Source: Knoellia flava TL1
GTDB taxonomy: Bacteria > Actinomycetota > Actinomycetes > Actinomycetales > Dermatophilaceae
Direction: 5' to 3'
Assembly: GCF_000768675.1 (NCBI RefSeq)
Contig: NZ_AVPI01000001.1
Span: 186,001-250,000 of the forward strand
Length of the DNA stretch: 64,000 bases
The translations under genes were made by a program, and so were the position numbers. This document shows, in pieces, positions 38,129-47,488 of this stretch (position 1 is its first letter; the number at the start of each line of letters is the position of its first letter). The notes under the pieces are model-generated. The model had not been told where the DNA came from. It saw only the letters and a list, made by a program, of their open reading frames with translations, and ran no database searches.

Positions 38129-38874
38129 CGAGGGCCTCCGATCGTGACGGGCGTGGGTCCGGCGTGCGAGGCTCCGGAGTGTGGGGGTCCGGCGGGCGCG
38201 GCTTCGTCGAGGCTCGACGGCGTCGCGTAGGGCGCGTCGAGCTCGGTGCTCAGCCCGACGAGCTCGGTGGGCGGGCCCTGGGCGATGAGCCGCTCGAGCG
38301 CCTCGTGGTCGTCGCCCTCGAGGGCCGGCAGGGTCCTGCGGAGCGCGTCGACGACGTCGAGCCACGGCGAGTCGCGGTCGGCGAGCGCGACCCGGAGCAG
38401 CTCGATGCCGACCCGGTGGTCGTTGAGGATGCGCCACGCGACGTCGGCGTCGACGCCTGCGCCGAACTCGAGGACGACGCACAGGTGGTCCGGCAGCTCG
38501 GCGTCCTCGTCGACGAGGACGCCGCCGGCCCGGCGGTAGTCCTGCTTGATCCGGACGAGCGCGGCTCCGCGGTTGCGGGTGTCGCCGTGCAGGTAGTAGG
38601 TGAGGTGCAGGCAGCACCGACGGGTCACGTCGAACGTGTCGACGTAGTCGCGTTGGAGCTCTCCGAGGGCAGCGCTCGAGAGGCGAGCGAGGAAGCGGGA
38701 CAACGGCATACGGACGTCGTCGGGAAGTCCGGCGATCGCATCGGTGAGCATGGGCACCCGCTCGACGAGGGTCTCGTCGGGGTGGTCGAGCAACAGTGAG
38801 ACGACCTGCCACGCCGTGGCCTGGTCGGCCGCCGAGAGGCGAGAGGAGGACCGGCGGTGCCGGCGCCACGGCAT
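38125..38874 (-). CDS. narJ: Nitrate reductase assembly chaperone NarJ
   Basis: 249 residues. It belongs to the TorD/NarJ chaperone family that helps load molybdenum cofactor into NarG. Key stretches are WQVVSLLLDHPDETLVERVP, DYVDTFDVTRRCCLHLTYYL, HGDTRNRGAALVRIKQDYRR and LPDHLCVVLEFGA. ATG 38874 overlaps the narH stop by one base; a GTG at 38877 could also start it. The last 50 residues are Pro/Gly/Ser-rich and not conserved. Confidence 0.95.
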   Translation of the reverse strand: MPWRRHRRSSSRLSAADQATAWQVVSLLLDHPDETLVERVPMLTDAIAGLPDDVRMPLSRFLARLSSAALGELQRDYVDTFDVTRRCCLHLTYYLHGDTRNRGAALVRIKQDYRRAGGVLVDEDAELPDHLCVVLEFGAGVDADVAWRILNDHRVGIELLRVALADRDSPWLDVVDALRRTLPALEGDDHEALERLIAQGPPTELVGLSTELDAPYATPSSLDEAAPAGPPHSGASHAGPTPVTIGGPR

Positions 38875-40574
38875 CACGACCGCACCTCCTCGTCGGGGGC
38901 GTCGTCCTGCGTCCGGTCGGCACGACCCTCGGGGAAGAGCCCGTCAGGCGCACCCTTGCCGTCCCAGTTGAGGAGGTTGACCCGGCCCTTCGAGGTTCCA
39001 CCGCCGACGAGCGTCTCCGACGTCTGGCGCTGCTGCAGCATGTGGAAGTTCTCGACCGCGACCGGCGTGACGTTGCCGCGGCCCGAGCCCTCGCCGAAGG
39101 GTCCGGAGACGTCGAGCAGCTCGTCGTCGTAGGAGGTCACCGGGCAGTCGGTCGCGAGCTCCTCGAGCCCGTGCGCCTCCTCGGCGTGCGCGGTCGGGAT
39201 GACGTAGCGGTCCTCGTACTTCGCGATGGCGAGCAGCCGGAACATGTCGTACATCTGCTCCTCGCTCATGCCGACCGCCTCGGGGATGTGCGCCTGCGGG
39301 TCCCGGCCGAGGTTGATGTCGCGCATGTAGGAGCGCATCGCCGCGAGCTTGCGCAGCACCGCGTCGACGGGCCTGGTGTCACCGGCGGTGAAGAGGTTGG
39401 CGAGGTACTCGACGGGGATCCGCAGCGTGTCGATGGCCGCGAAGAGGTTGTCCTCGTCCTCGGCGTCGTGCCCGGTGTCCTTGAGGGCGTCGACGACCGG
39501 CGACAGCGGCGGGATGTACCAGACCATCGGCATCGTGCGGTACTCCGGGTGGAGCGGCAGCGCGACCTTGTAGGTGTTGATGAGGGCGTTGACCGGCGAG
39601 CGCTTCGCCGCCTCGATCCAGTCGCCCGGTATGCCGGCCCGCTCGGCCTCGCGCTGCACCTCCGGGTCGAAGGGGTCGAGGAAGACCGAGCGCTGCGCCT
39701 CGTAGAGGTCGTGGTCGTCCGGGGTCGAGGCGGCCTCGAGGACGCGGTCGGCGTCGTAGAGCATGAGGCCGATGTAGCGCAGCCGTCCGACGCACGTCTC
39801 GGCGCACACCGTGGGGATGCCGACCTCGACGCGGGGGTAGCAGAAGGTGCACTTCTCGGCCTTGCCGGTCTTGTGGTTGAAGTAGACCTTCTTGTAGGGG
39901 CAGCCCGTGACGCACATGCGCCAGCCCCGGCACTTGTCCTGGTCGACGAGGACGATGCCGTCCTCCTCGCGCTTGTAGATCGCGCCGCTCGGGCACGACG
40001 CCGCACACGACGGGTTGAGGCAGTGCTCGCAGATGCGGGGCAGGTAGAACATGAAGGTGTCGTCGAAGGCGAGCTTCACCTTGTCCTCGATGCCCTTGAT
40101 CATCGGGTCCTTGGCGGCGTGCTTGCCGCTGCCGCCGAGGTCGTCGTCCCAGTTCGCCGACCACTCGATGTTGACCGGCTTGCCGGAGATGAGCGAGTGC
40201 GGGCGGGCGACGGGGAACGTCTTGCCCGCCGGGGCGGTGAGCAGCGTCTCGTAGTCGTAGGTCCACGGCTCGTAGTAGTCGCTCAGCGCCGGCATCTTCG
40301 GGTTGCTGAAGATGTTGAGCAGCTTGGTGAGCCGGCCGCCGGCGCGCAGGGTGAGCCGGCCGCCCTGGGTGAGGGTCCAGCCGCCCTTCCACTTGTCCTG
40401 GTCCTGGTAGCCACGCGGGTAGCCGAGGCCGGGTCGGGTCTCGACGTTGTTGAACCAGACGTACTCCATGCCCGAGCGGTTGGTCCACGCCTGCTTGCAC
40501 GTCACCGAGCAGGTGTGGCACCCGATGCACTTGTCGAGGTTCATCACCATCGCCATCTGCGCCATGACCTTCAT
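38874..40574 (-). CDS. narH: Respiratory nitrate reductase beta subunit (iron-sulfur)
   Basis: 566 residues. It moves electrons from NarI to NarG through four Fe-S clusters. Cysteine sets: CIGCHTCSVTCKQAW (16-30), ICEHCLNPSCAASCPSGAIY, CRGWRMCVTGCPYKK and CTFCYPRVEVGIPTVCAETC. The Trp in CRGWRMC replaces a cysteine and marks the [3Fe-4S] site, as in known NarH. ATG 40574 overlaps the stop of a 25-codon frame that bridges narG and narH. Confidence 0.97.
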   Translation of the reverse strand: MKVMAQMAMVMNLDKCIGCHTCSVTCKQAWTNRSGMEYVWFNNVETRPGLGYPRGYQDQDKWKGGWTLTQGGRLTLRAGGRLTKLLNIFSNPKMPALSDYYEPWTYDYETLLTAPAGKTFPVARPHSLISGKPVNIEWSANWDDDLGGSGKHAAKDPMIKGIEDKVKLAFDDTFMFYLPRICEHCLNPSCAASCPSGAIYKREEDGIVLVDQDKCRGWRMCVTGCPYKKVYFNHKTGKAEKCTFCYPRVEVGIPTVCAETCVGRLRYIGLMLYDADRVLEAASTPDDHDLYEAQRSVFLDPFDPEVQREAERAGIPGDWIEAAKRSPVNALINTYKVALPLHPEYRTMPMVWYIPPLSPVVDALKDTGHDAEDEDNLFAAIDTLRIPVEYLANLFTAGDTRPVDAVLRKLAAMRSYMRDINLGRDPQAHIPEAVGMSEEQMYDMFRLLAIAKYEDRYVIPTAHAEEAHGLEELATDCPVTSYDDELLDVSGPFGEGSGRGNVTPVAVENFHMLQQRQTSETLVGGGTSKGRVNLLNWDGKGAPDGLFPEGRADRTQDDAPDEEVRS

Positions 40575-40648
40575 CGGGTTGCCGCCTTTCGGGGGTCCTC
40601 GCGAAGTATCGGAGCGAAGAATGAGCGTAGAACTTCGTGGGGTGCCAT
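40571..40648 (-). CDS. 25-residue frame bridging narG and narH, possible coupling peptide
   Basis: The frame reads MAPHEVLRSFFAPILREDPR then KAATR. Its ATG overlaps the narG stop (TGATG) and its TGA overlaps the narH ATG (ATGA), so ribosomes could pass from narG to narH without leaving the message. Codons are atypical for this genome (GTT, CTA, TCA, ATA, CTT within 25 codons). The DNA also holds an inverted pair CGAAGT/ACTTCG, so an RNA hairpin is an alternative role. Exact start and stop overlaps at both ends argue for real translation; no homologue is known to me. Confidence 0.45.
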   Translation of the reverse strand: MAPHEVLRSFFAPILREDPRKAATR

Positions 40649-43600
40649 CAGTACTCCACCTTCGCGGTCCGCTTGCGGATGGTCGTGACCTCGTCGCGGT
40701 TGTTGCCGATCGGGCCGATGTAGTTGAAGAAGTAGGACAGCTGCGCGTAGCCGCCGACGATGTGGTTCGGCTTGAGCAGGATCCGGGTGAGGCTGTTGTG
40801 GATCCCGCCCCGCTTGCGGTCGCGCTCGGTGAGCGGCACGTCGATGAGCCGGTCCTGGGCGTGGTGCATGTAGACCGTCCCCTCGGGCATCCGGTGGCTG
40901 ACGATGGCCCGCGCGGCGACGACGCCGTTGCGGTTGACCATCTCGATCCAGTCGTTGTCCTCGATGCCGACCTTCGCGGCGTCGACGTCGGACATCCACA
41001 CCGACTGCCCGCCGCGCGAGAGGGCGAGCATGAAGAGGTTGTCCTGGTACTCCGAGTGGATCGACCACTTGTTGTGCGGCGTGAGGTAGCGGACCGAGAC
41101 GGCGACGCCCTGCCCCTCCGCCCGGCTCAGCTCGCCGATGGGCGCCTCGCCGAAGAGCCGCGTCATGTCGAGCGGTGGCCGGTAGACCGGCAGCGCCTCC
41201 CCCATGCCGAGGAACCAGTCGTGGTCGACGTAGAACTGCTGGCGTCCGGTGAGGGTGTGGAAGGGCTTGTGCCGCTCGATGTTGATCGTGAACGGGCTGT
41301 AGCGCCGCCCACCGGACTCGGATCCCGACCACTCCGGGCTCGTGATGACCGGCACGGGCGCGACCTGGGTGTCGGCGAAGGTGATCTGCTTGCCCTCGTG
41401 CTCGGCGGCGAGGTCGGCGAGCTGCGTGCCGGTCCGCTTCTCGAGGAAGCGGAAGCCTTGCGTCGCGAGGTGGCCGTTCGAGACGCCCGCGAGGTGCAGC
41501 ATCGCGTCGGCCATCTGGATGTCGGTCTCGACCTTGGGCTGTCCGTCACCGGCACCACCACGCCGTATGCCGTTGCGCTGGCGGAGGATCTCGACCTCCC
41601 GCTTGACGTCGTAGGCGACGCCCTTGGTGAGCATGCCGACCTTCTCCAGCAGCGGGCCGATGCTCGTCATCTTGTCGAAGACGGCCGTGTAGTCGCGCTC
41701 GGCGACGGCGATGACCGGCATCGTCCTGCCCGGCACCGGCTCGCACTCACCGGCCCTCCAGTCCTTGACGACGCCGTGGACCGTGGCCATCGCTTCTGGG
41801 GTGTCGTGCCAGAGCGGCTTGGCGATGACATCCTTGCGGGTGCCGAGGTGGTCGACGGCGAGCTCGCTGAACTTCTTCGCGATCTCCTTCCACGTCTCCC
41901 AGTCCGACTTCGTCTGCCACGGCGGGCTGATCGCCGGGTTGAACGAGTGGATGAAGGGATGCATGTCGGTGGTCGAGAGGTCGTGCTTCTCGTACCAGGT
42001 GGCGGCGGGAAGCACGACGTCGGAGAGGATCGTCGAGCTCGTCATCCGGAAGTCGAGCGTGAGCAGCAGGTCGAGCTTGCCCTCGAGAGCCTTGTCCGGC
42101 CACTCGATGCCCTGCGGCCGGTGCTCGGGGCCCGCCTCGGTCGCCGTCGCCGCACTGTCGGTGCCGAGCAGGTGGCGCAGGAAGTACTCGTTGCCCTTGG
42201 CCGAGCTGCCGAGGAGGTTCGAGCGCCAGAGCGAGAGCACCCGCGGGTGGTTGCTCCCGGACTCGGGGTCGTCAACGGCGAACTTGAGGCGCCCCTCCTT
42301 GAGCTCCTGCGCGACGTAGGCCGGTGCCTCCATGCCCGCGGCCGCCGCGTCGTCGGCGATGTCGAGCGAGCTCCGGTCGAAGGTCGGGTAGCTCGGCGTC
42401 CAACCGAGCCGCACCGACTGCGACAGCAGGTCCATGACGCTCTTGCCGGCGAACACCCCTGTGCCCGAGTCGAGGTCGTCGGCCGAGAACGTGTCGTAGC
42501 GGTACTGCGACGTGTGGACGTACCAGTAGGCCGTCTGGTTCATGTGGCGCGGCGGGCGCTGCCAGTCGAGCGCGAAGGCCATGTGCTGGAAGCCCATGAT
42601 CGGCCGGATCTTCTCCTGGCCGACGTAGTGGGCCCAGCCGCCGCCGTTGCGTCCCTGGCAGCCGGTGATCGTCGTGAGCAGGAGGATCGCGCGGTAGATC
42701 TGGTCGCTGTGGAACCAGTGGTTCGTCCCGGCGCCGAGCAGGATCATCCCGCGACCCTGGGTGTCGACGGCGTTCTGCCCCCACTCCCGCGCGAGCCGCT
42801 CCACCTGCGCGGCCGGCACGCCGGTGTGCTGTTCCTGCCACGCCGGGGTCGCCGGGACGGAGGGGTCGTCGTAGCCGGTCGGCCACGTGCCGGGCAACCC
42901 GTCGCGGGCCACGCCGTACTGCGCGAGGAGGAGGTCGAGCACGGTCGTGACGAGGCGGTCGCCGATGCGCCGGACGGGCACGCCGCGCACCTCGTGGGCG
43001 ACCTTGCCGTCGGCACCGTCGAAGCGCGGCAGCTCGACCTCGACCGCCTCGTCGGTCGTGCCGTGGAGGGTGAGCAGCGGGTCGGTGTCACCGAGCTCGA
43101 GGTTCCACTTCCCGACGCCCTCGTCGCCGAACCGGTCGCCGATCGACCCGTTGAGCACGGTGAGCTCGCCGGTTCGCGCGTCGATGACGGCCGGCTTCCA
43201 CATGGCGTTCTCGGAGTCGGACTTCGGCCCGCCCTCGACGTCGCCGGCGACGAGGTACTTGCCCGGACGATAGGCACCGTCACCACCGTCGCCGCGCTCC
43301 CCCGGCACGAGCACGACGAGGTTGGCGAGGTCGGTGTACTGCTTGTTGTAGTCGGCGAAGAACGGCTCGAGCCGGTCGACGAAGAACTCCTTGAGGAGCA
43401 CGTGACCCATCGCCATCGCGAGGGCCCCGTCGGTCCCGGGGCCGAGGGTGACCCACTCGTCGGCGAACTTGACGTTCTCGGCGTAGTCGGGCGCGACCGC
43501 GATGACCTTCTGCCCGCGGTAGCGCGCCTCGGCCATCCAGTGCGCGTCGGGCGTGCGGGTCAGGGGCACGTTCGAGCCCCACATGAAGAGGTATGCCGCG

Positions 43601-44388
43601 TCCCACCAGTCACCGGACTCCGGCACGTCGGTCTGGTCGCCGAACATCTGCGGTGAGGCGTTGGGCAGGTCGGCGTACCAGTCGTAGAACGACAGCATCG
43701 GCGCGCCGACGAGCTCGAGGAAGCGGGCGCCGGACGCGTAGGACACCGGCGACATGGCGGGGATCGGTGAGAAGCCGGCGATGCGGTCGGGGCCGTGGGC
43801 CTTCACCGTGTGGACGTGGGCAGCGGCGACGAGCTCGACGACCTCCTCCCACGACGCACGCACGAGGCCGCCCTTGCCCCGGGCCGCCTTGTAGCGCGCG
43901 GCCTTCGCCGGGTCCTCGACGAGCGAGGCCCAGGCGAGCACCGGGTCGCCGCCGTGGGCCTTCTTGGCCTCCCGGAACATGCCGAGCAGCACGCCGCGCA
44001 CGTAGGGGTAGCGGATCCGGGTCGGCGAGTAGGTGTACCAGGAGAACGCCGCGCCGCGCGGGCACCCGCGGGGCTCGTAGTCGGGCCGGTCGGCGCCGGC
44101 CGACGGGTAGTCGGTCTGCTGCGCCTCCCACGTGATGATCCCGTCCTTGACGTAGACCTTCCACGAGCAGGAGCCGGTGCAGTTGACCCCGTGCGTCGAC
44201 CGGACGACCTTGTCGTGGCTCCACCGGTCGCGGTAGAAGGAGTCGCCACTTCGCCCGCCCTTGAGGCTGAGGCTGCGCCCGTCGTCCGAGACCGTGCCGC
44301 GGGTGAAGAACCGCCGCGTGCCGACGAGGGCCTCCGCCAGGGGCCCGTCGAGTCCGGTGCTGCTGGTGGCCTGCTCGCTCGTGGTCAC
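40648..44388 (-). CDS. narG: Respiratory nitrate reductase alpha subunit (molybdenum catalytic)
   Basis: 1246 residues, full length. It reduces nitrate to nitrite at a molybdenum bis-MGD centre on the cytoplasmic side. The FS0 [4Fe-4S] ligands are H66, C70 and C74 in STHGVNCTGSCSWKVY, with the fourth Cys in YEPRGCPRGAAFSW. The molybdenum Asp lies in FYDWYADLPNASPQMFGDQT. No Tat signal is present, as expected for NarG. The start is GTG 44388 with AGGAGAG close before it. It heads narGHJI, divergent from two narK genes. Confidence 0.97.
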   Translation of the reverse strand: MTTSEQATSSTGLDGPLAEALVGTRRFFTRGTVSDDGRSLSLKGGRSGDSFYRDRWSHDKVVRSTHGVNCTGSCSWKVYVKDGIITWEAQQTDYPSAGADRPDYEPRGCPRGAAFSWYTYSPTRIRYPYVRGVLLGMFREAKKAHGGDPVLAWASLVEDPAKAARYKAARGKGGLVRASWEEVVELVAAAHVHTVKAHGPDRIAGFSPIPAMSPVSYASGARFLELVGAPMLSFYDWYADLPNASPQMFGDQTDVPESGDWWDAAYLFMWGSNVPLTRTPDAHWMAEARYRGQKVIAVAPDYAENVKFADEWVTLGPGTDGALAMAMGHVLLKEFFVDRLEPFFADYNKQYTDLANLVVLVPGERGDGGDGAYRPGKYLVAGDVEGGPKSDSENAMWKPAVIDARTGELTVLNGSIGDRFGDEGVGKWNLELGDTDPLLTLHGTTDEAVEVELPRFDGADGKVAHEVRGVPVRRIGDRLVTTVLDLLLAQYGVARDGLPGTWPTGYDDPSVPATPAWQEQHTGVPAAQVERLAREWGQNAVDTQGRGMILLGAGTNHWFHSDQIYRAILLLTTITGCQGRNGGGWAHYVGQEKIRPIMGFQHMAFALDWQRPPRHMNQTAYWYVHTSQYRYDTFSADDLDSGTGVFAGKSVMDLLSQSVRLGWTPSYPTFDRSSLDIADDAAAAGMEAPAYVAQELKEGRLKFAVDDPESGSNHPRVLSLWRSNLLGSSAKGNEYFLRHLLGTDSAATATEAGPEHRPQGIEWPDKALEGKLDLLLTLDFRMTSSTILSDVVLPAATWYEKHDLSTTDMHPFIHSFNPAISPPWQTKSDWETWKEIAKKFSELAVDHLGTRKDVIAKPLWHDTPEAMATVHGVVKDWRAGECEPVPGRTMPVIAVAERDYTAVFDKMTSIGPLLEKVGMLTKGVAYDVKREVEILRQRNGIRRGGAGDGQPKVETDIQMADAMLHLAGVSNGHLATQGFRFLEKRTGTQLADLAAEHEGKQITFADTQVAPVPVITSPEWSGSESGGRRYSPFTINIERHKPFHTLTGRQQFYVDHDWFLGMGEALPVYRPPLDMTRLFGEAPIGELSRAEGQGVAVSVRYLTPHNKWSIHSEYQDNLFMLALSRGGQSVWMSDVDAAKVGIEDNDWIEMVNRNGVVAARAIVSHRMPEGTVYMHHAQDRLIDVPLTERDRKRGGIHNSLTRILLKPNHIVGGYAQLSYFFNYIGPIGNNRDEVTTIRKRTAKVEY

Positions 44389-44466
44389 GGCTCTCCTCGT
44401 CAGGGCGTCGTCGCTCTCGGAACGGACTCGTCACCCCACCCAACCGAACCTGCACCCGGGTTGGCA

Positions 44467-44480
44467 AGGACCAAGGTCCC
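44467..44480. promoter_or_regulatory. DosR/DevR-like box 1
   Basis: AGGACCAAGGTCCC is nearly palindromic (GGACC-AA-GGTCC). It resembles the DosR/DevR binding consensus built on GGGACT-AGTCCC. It lies 79 bases upstream of narG and about 130 upstream of narK. In mycobacteria DosR controls narK2 under hypoxia; binding here is inferred from similarity and position. Confidence 0.5.
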
Positions 44481-44512
44481 GTCGGGCGGGCCGGTCGCAC
44501 ATGTTGCAGGTC

Positions 44513-44527
44513 AGGACCAAAGGCCCT
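44513..44527. promoter_or_regulatory. DosR/DevR-like box 2
   Basis: AGGACCAAAGGCCCT repeats the core of box 1 (GGACCAA then GG-CCC) 46 bases further on. Two related sites in one divergent nitrate respiration promoter support a shared regulator. Paired sites are common at DosR-controlled promoters. Confidence 0.5.
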
Positions 44528-44608
44528 GCGACACATCAGCACCCGTCGTTAGCGTCGACATGCCGACGGTCGATCGCTACCGTCCAGACGAGGGTGGAAG
44601 GAGTGACC

Positions 44609-46009
44609 GTGTCGGAGCAGCACCGACCCGCGCGGGGCCTCAGTGACGAGAGGGCCGCGCGCCGGGTCCTCACGATGTCGACGACGGCGTTCACGGTGAT
44701 GTTCGCCGTGTGGCTGATGTTCGGGATCCTCGGCATCCCGATCCGGAAGGAGTTCGGCCTCACCGACGTCCAGCTCTCGTGGCTGAGCGCGGTGGCGGTC
44801 CTCAACGGGTCGCTCTGGCGCCTACCGGCGGGGATGGTCACCGACCGCATCGGCGGTCGCAAGGTCTTCGCAGCGATGCTCGCGTTCACGGCCGTGCCGG
44901 CATACCTCGTGTCCCGGGCCGAGAGCTACGGCCTGCTGCTCGTCCTCGCGTTCCTCGTGGGGTTCGCGGGCAACTCCTTCAGCGCCGGCATCTCGTGGAA
45001 CTCGGCGTGGACCCCGCGTGAGCGGCAGGGCTTCGCGCTCGGGGTCTTCGGCGCGGGCAACGTCGGCGCGTCGGTGACGAAGTTCATCGGCCCGGCGCTC
45101 ATCACCGGCACCGCCGGTGCGACGTACTTCGGCGTCCAGGGTGGGTGGCGCATCGTCCCCGTCCTGTATGCCGTCCTCCTCCTCGTGCTCGCGGCTCTCG
45201 TCCTCGTCGTCACCCCTGCCGAGGACCGCAAGCCCGGTCGCGGGCGGCCGCTGCGCGAGCAGCTCCAGCCGCTGCGCCGGCTGCGGGTGTGGCGGTTCAG
45301 CCTCTACTACGTCGCGGTCTTCGGCGCCTACGTGGCGCTGGCCGCATGGCTGCCGAAGTACTACGTCGACAACTTCGACGTGGGCCTCGGCACGGCGGCC
45401 CTGCTCACCGCGACCTTCATCTTCCCGGCGTCGCTGCTGCGCCCGGTCGGTGGCTGGTTCTCCGACCGCTGGGGTGCGCGGCGCGCGATGTACTGGACGT
45501 TCGGCGTGATGATGGCCTCCACGCTCTTCCTGTCGATGCCCGGCGGCCACATCGTCCTCGAGACCCGGGACGGGCCGAAGAACGTCCTCCCCTACGAGAT
45601 CGGCATCTGGCCCTTCGCCATCGCCGTCTTCGTCCTCGGCTGCGCGATGGGCGTGGGCAAGGCCGCCGTCTTCAAGCACATCCCCGAGTACTTCCCCAAG
45701 GACGTCGGCGCCGTCGGCGGGCTCGTCGGGATGCTCGGCGGCCTCGGTGGCTTCTTCCTCCCGCCGCTCTTCGCCTACGGGCAGCGTTGGTCCGGCCTGC
45801 CGTCGAGCACGTTCTTCGTCCTGTTCCTGCTCACCGCCGCGTGCAGCGTGTGGATGCACTGGACCGTCGTCCACATGCTCCACGAGGAGTCCCCGGAGCT
45901 CGCGACCGAGCTCGAGCGGCCGAGCCGCACGGCTGACGCCGCAGCCGCACCCACCGAACCCACTGACACGACCGGGCCGCACCGCGTCCCCGAGGAGGCA
46001 CGAGCATGA
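44609..46009 (+). CDS. narK: Nitrate/nitrite transporter, NarK1-like
   Basis: 466 residues from GTG 44609, preceded by GGAAGGAG with a five-base spacer. Twelve membrane helices. NarK-family signatures: GFAGNSFSAGISWNSAWTPR (nitrate signature, helix 5) and GLVGMLGGLGGFFLPPLFAY (helix 11). This shape matches the type 1 proteins thought to bring in nitrate with protons. Its end overlaps the second narK by four bases, forming a two-gene operon opposite narGHJI. The last 40 residues are a disordered Thr/Ala/Pro tail. Confidence 0.9.
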   Translation: MSEQHRPARGLSDERAARRVLTMSTTAFTVMFAVWLMFGILGIPIRKEFGLTDVQLSWLSAVAVLNGSLWRLPAGMVTDRIGGRKVFAAMLAFTAVPAYLVSRAESYGLLLVLAFLVGFAGNSFSAGISWNSAWTPRERQGFALGVFGAGNVGASVTKFIGPALITGTAGATYFGVQGGWRIVPVLYAVLLLVLAALVLVVTPAEDRKPGRGRPLREQLQPLRRLRVWRFSLYYVAVFGAYVALAAWLPKYYVDNFDVGLGTAALLTATFIFPASLLRPVGGWFSDRWGARRAMYWTFGVMMASTLFLSMPGGHIVLETRDGPKNVLPYEIGIWPFAIAVFVLGCAMGVGKAAVFKHIPEYFPKDVGAVGGLVGMLGGLGGFFLPPLFAYGQRWSGLPSSTFFVLFLLTAACSVWMHWTVVHMLHEESPELATELERPSRTADAAAAPTEPTDTTGPHRVPEEARA

Positions 46010-47403
46010 GCACGACGACGACCCGCCGCGGTGGAGAGTGGCTGGACTCCTGGGACCCCGAGAACGAGGAGACCTGGGACAAGAAGCTCGCGTGGACCAC
46101 GCTCTGGATCACGACGTTCACGCTCACCCTGTGCTTCGCCTCGTGGTTCCTCGCGAGCGCCATCGCGCCCAAGCTCACCAACCTCGGGTTCGACCTCACC
46201 CAGAGCCAGCTCTACTGGCTCACCTCGATGCCCGGTCTCGCCGGCGGCCTCATGCGACTGCTGTGGATGGTCATGCCGCCGATCCTCGGCACCCGCAAGC
46301 TCGTCACCCTCACGACGCTGCTCCTCATCTTCCCGGTGCTCGGGTGGGCCGTCCGGATCCAGGACCCCACGACGCCCTACTGGGAGCTGCTCGCCCTGTC
46401 CTTCCTGTCCGGCATCGGCGGCGGCGCGTTCTCGGGCTTCATGCCGAGCACGTCCTACTTCTTCCCGCGCCGCCTTCAGGGCACGGCGCTGGGGCTGCAG
46501 GCCGGCATCGGCAACTTCGGCGTCTCCCTCGTCCAGCTGCTCACCCCGTGGATCATCGGCTTCGGGATGATCGGCTTCCTCGGCGGCTCGCAGTCGATGC
46601 AGGGCCTGCCCGGCAAGCCCGCCACCGAGGTCTGGTACCAGAACGCCGCGTTCGTCTACATCCCGTTCATCCTCATCGGCGCCGCGCTCGCGTGGACGAT
46701 GCTCCGGTCGGTGCCCGTCACGGCCAACATCCGCCAGCAGTTCGACATCTTCAAGAACCAGGACACCTGGTGGATGACGCTCATCTACATCATGACGTTC
46801 GGCACCTTCTCCGGCCTGTCCGCCCAGTTCGGCCTGCTCATGAAGAACCTCTACGGCGCCGGCAACCCCGACATCGTCCAGGGCGCCGGAGCGAGCGCCC
46901 AGCTGCTCATCGACGGCTACTCGGTCCCCGACCCGGTGAAGTACGTCTTCCTCGGGCCGCTCGTCGGCGCCGGAGCCCGGGTGCTGTTCAGCCCGCTCAC
47001 CGACCGCATGGGCGGCGCGCGGTGGACCCTCGTCTCGGGCATCGGGCTCGTCGGCTCGATCGCCTGGACGATGACGACGCTCGTTCCCGACACGTCCTCG
47101 GCCGAGGCGCTGCGCGGTGACTTCAAGGGCTTCCTCTGGGGGATGCTCGCGATCTTCCTCTTCAGCGGGATCGGCAACGCCTCGACCTTCAAGCAGATGC
47201 CGATGATCTTCGAGCGCCGCCAGGCCGGTGGCGTCATCGGCTGGACGGCGGCCATCGCGGCCTTCGGTCCGTTCCTCTTCGGCGTCGGCCTCACGATCAT
47301 GTCGCCGACGGCGTTCTACGCAATCGGCATCGCGTGGGCGGTCATGTGCATCGCCATCACGTGGATGCGCTACGCCCGGCCCGGAGCACCCAAGGTCTCC
47401 TGA
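46006..47403 (+). CDS. narK: Nitrate/nitrite antiporter, NarK2-like
   Basis: 465 residues. A polar N-terminus (GGEWLDSWDPENEETWDKKL) leads into LAWTTLWITTFTLTLCFASW. Signatures: GIGGGAFSGFMPSTSYFFPR (helix 5) and GGVIGWTAAIAAFGPFLFGV (helix 11). The WDPE-E-W start is typical of type 2 NarK, usually a nitrate/nitrite exchanger used in respiration. With the preceding type 1 gene it gives both uptake modes, as in the NarK1-NarK2 fusion of some bacteria. A strong terminator follows eight bases after its stop. Confidence 0.92.
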   Translation: MSTTTTRRGGEWLDSWDPENEETWDKKLAWTTLWITTFTLTLCFASWFLASAIAPKLTNLGFDLTQSQLYWLTSMPGLAGGLMRLLWMVMPPILGTRKLVTLTTLLLIFPVLGWAVRIQDPTTPYWELLALSFLSGIGGGAFSGFMPSTSYFFPRRLQGTALGLQAGIGNFGVSLVQLLTPWIIGFGMIGFLGGSQSMQGLPGKPATEVWYQNAAFVYIPFILIGAALAWTMLRSVPVTANIRQQFDIFKNQDTWWMTLIYIMTFGTFSGLSAQFGLLMKNLYGAGNPDIVQGAGASAQLLIDGYSVPDPVKYVFLGPLVGAGARVLFSPLTDRMGGARWTLVSGIGLVGSIAWTMTTLVPDTSSAEALRGDFKGFLWGMLAIFLFSGIGNASTFKQMPMIFERRQAGGVIGWTAAIAAFGPFLFGVGLTIMSPTAFYAIGIAWAVMCIAITWMRYARPGAPKVS

Positions 47404-47410
47404 CGACGGT

Positions 47411-47443
47411 CTCGGCCCGCGCGCCGGCTGCGCGCGGGCCGAG
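47411..47443 (+). terminator. Intrinsic terminator after the narK pair
   Basis: Perfect 13-base-pair stem CTCGGCCCGCGCG (47411-47423), loop CCGGCTG, complement 47431-47443. It lies directly after the second narK stop. There is no T-run. Confidence 0.8.
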
Positions 47444-47488
47444 GCGTCCAGCGAACGCCCAGCGGCACGGCATACCCTTGCGCCCGTG

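Noticed and set aside
40447-43656. A 1069-codon plus-strand frame opposite narG/narH
   Set aside because: Same composition artefact; narG and narH on the minus strand explain the region fully.
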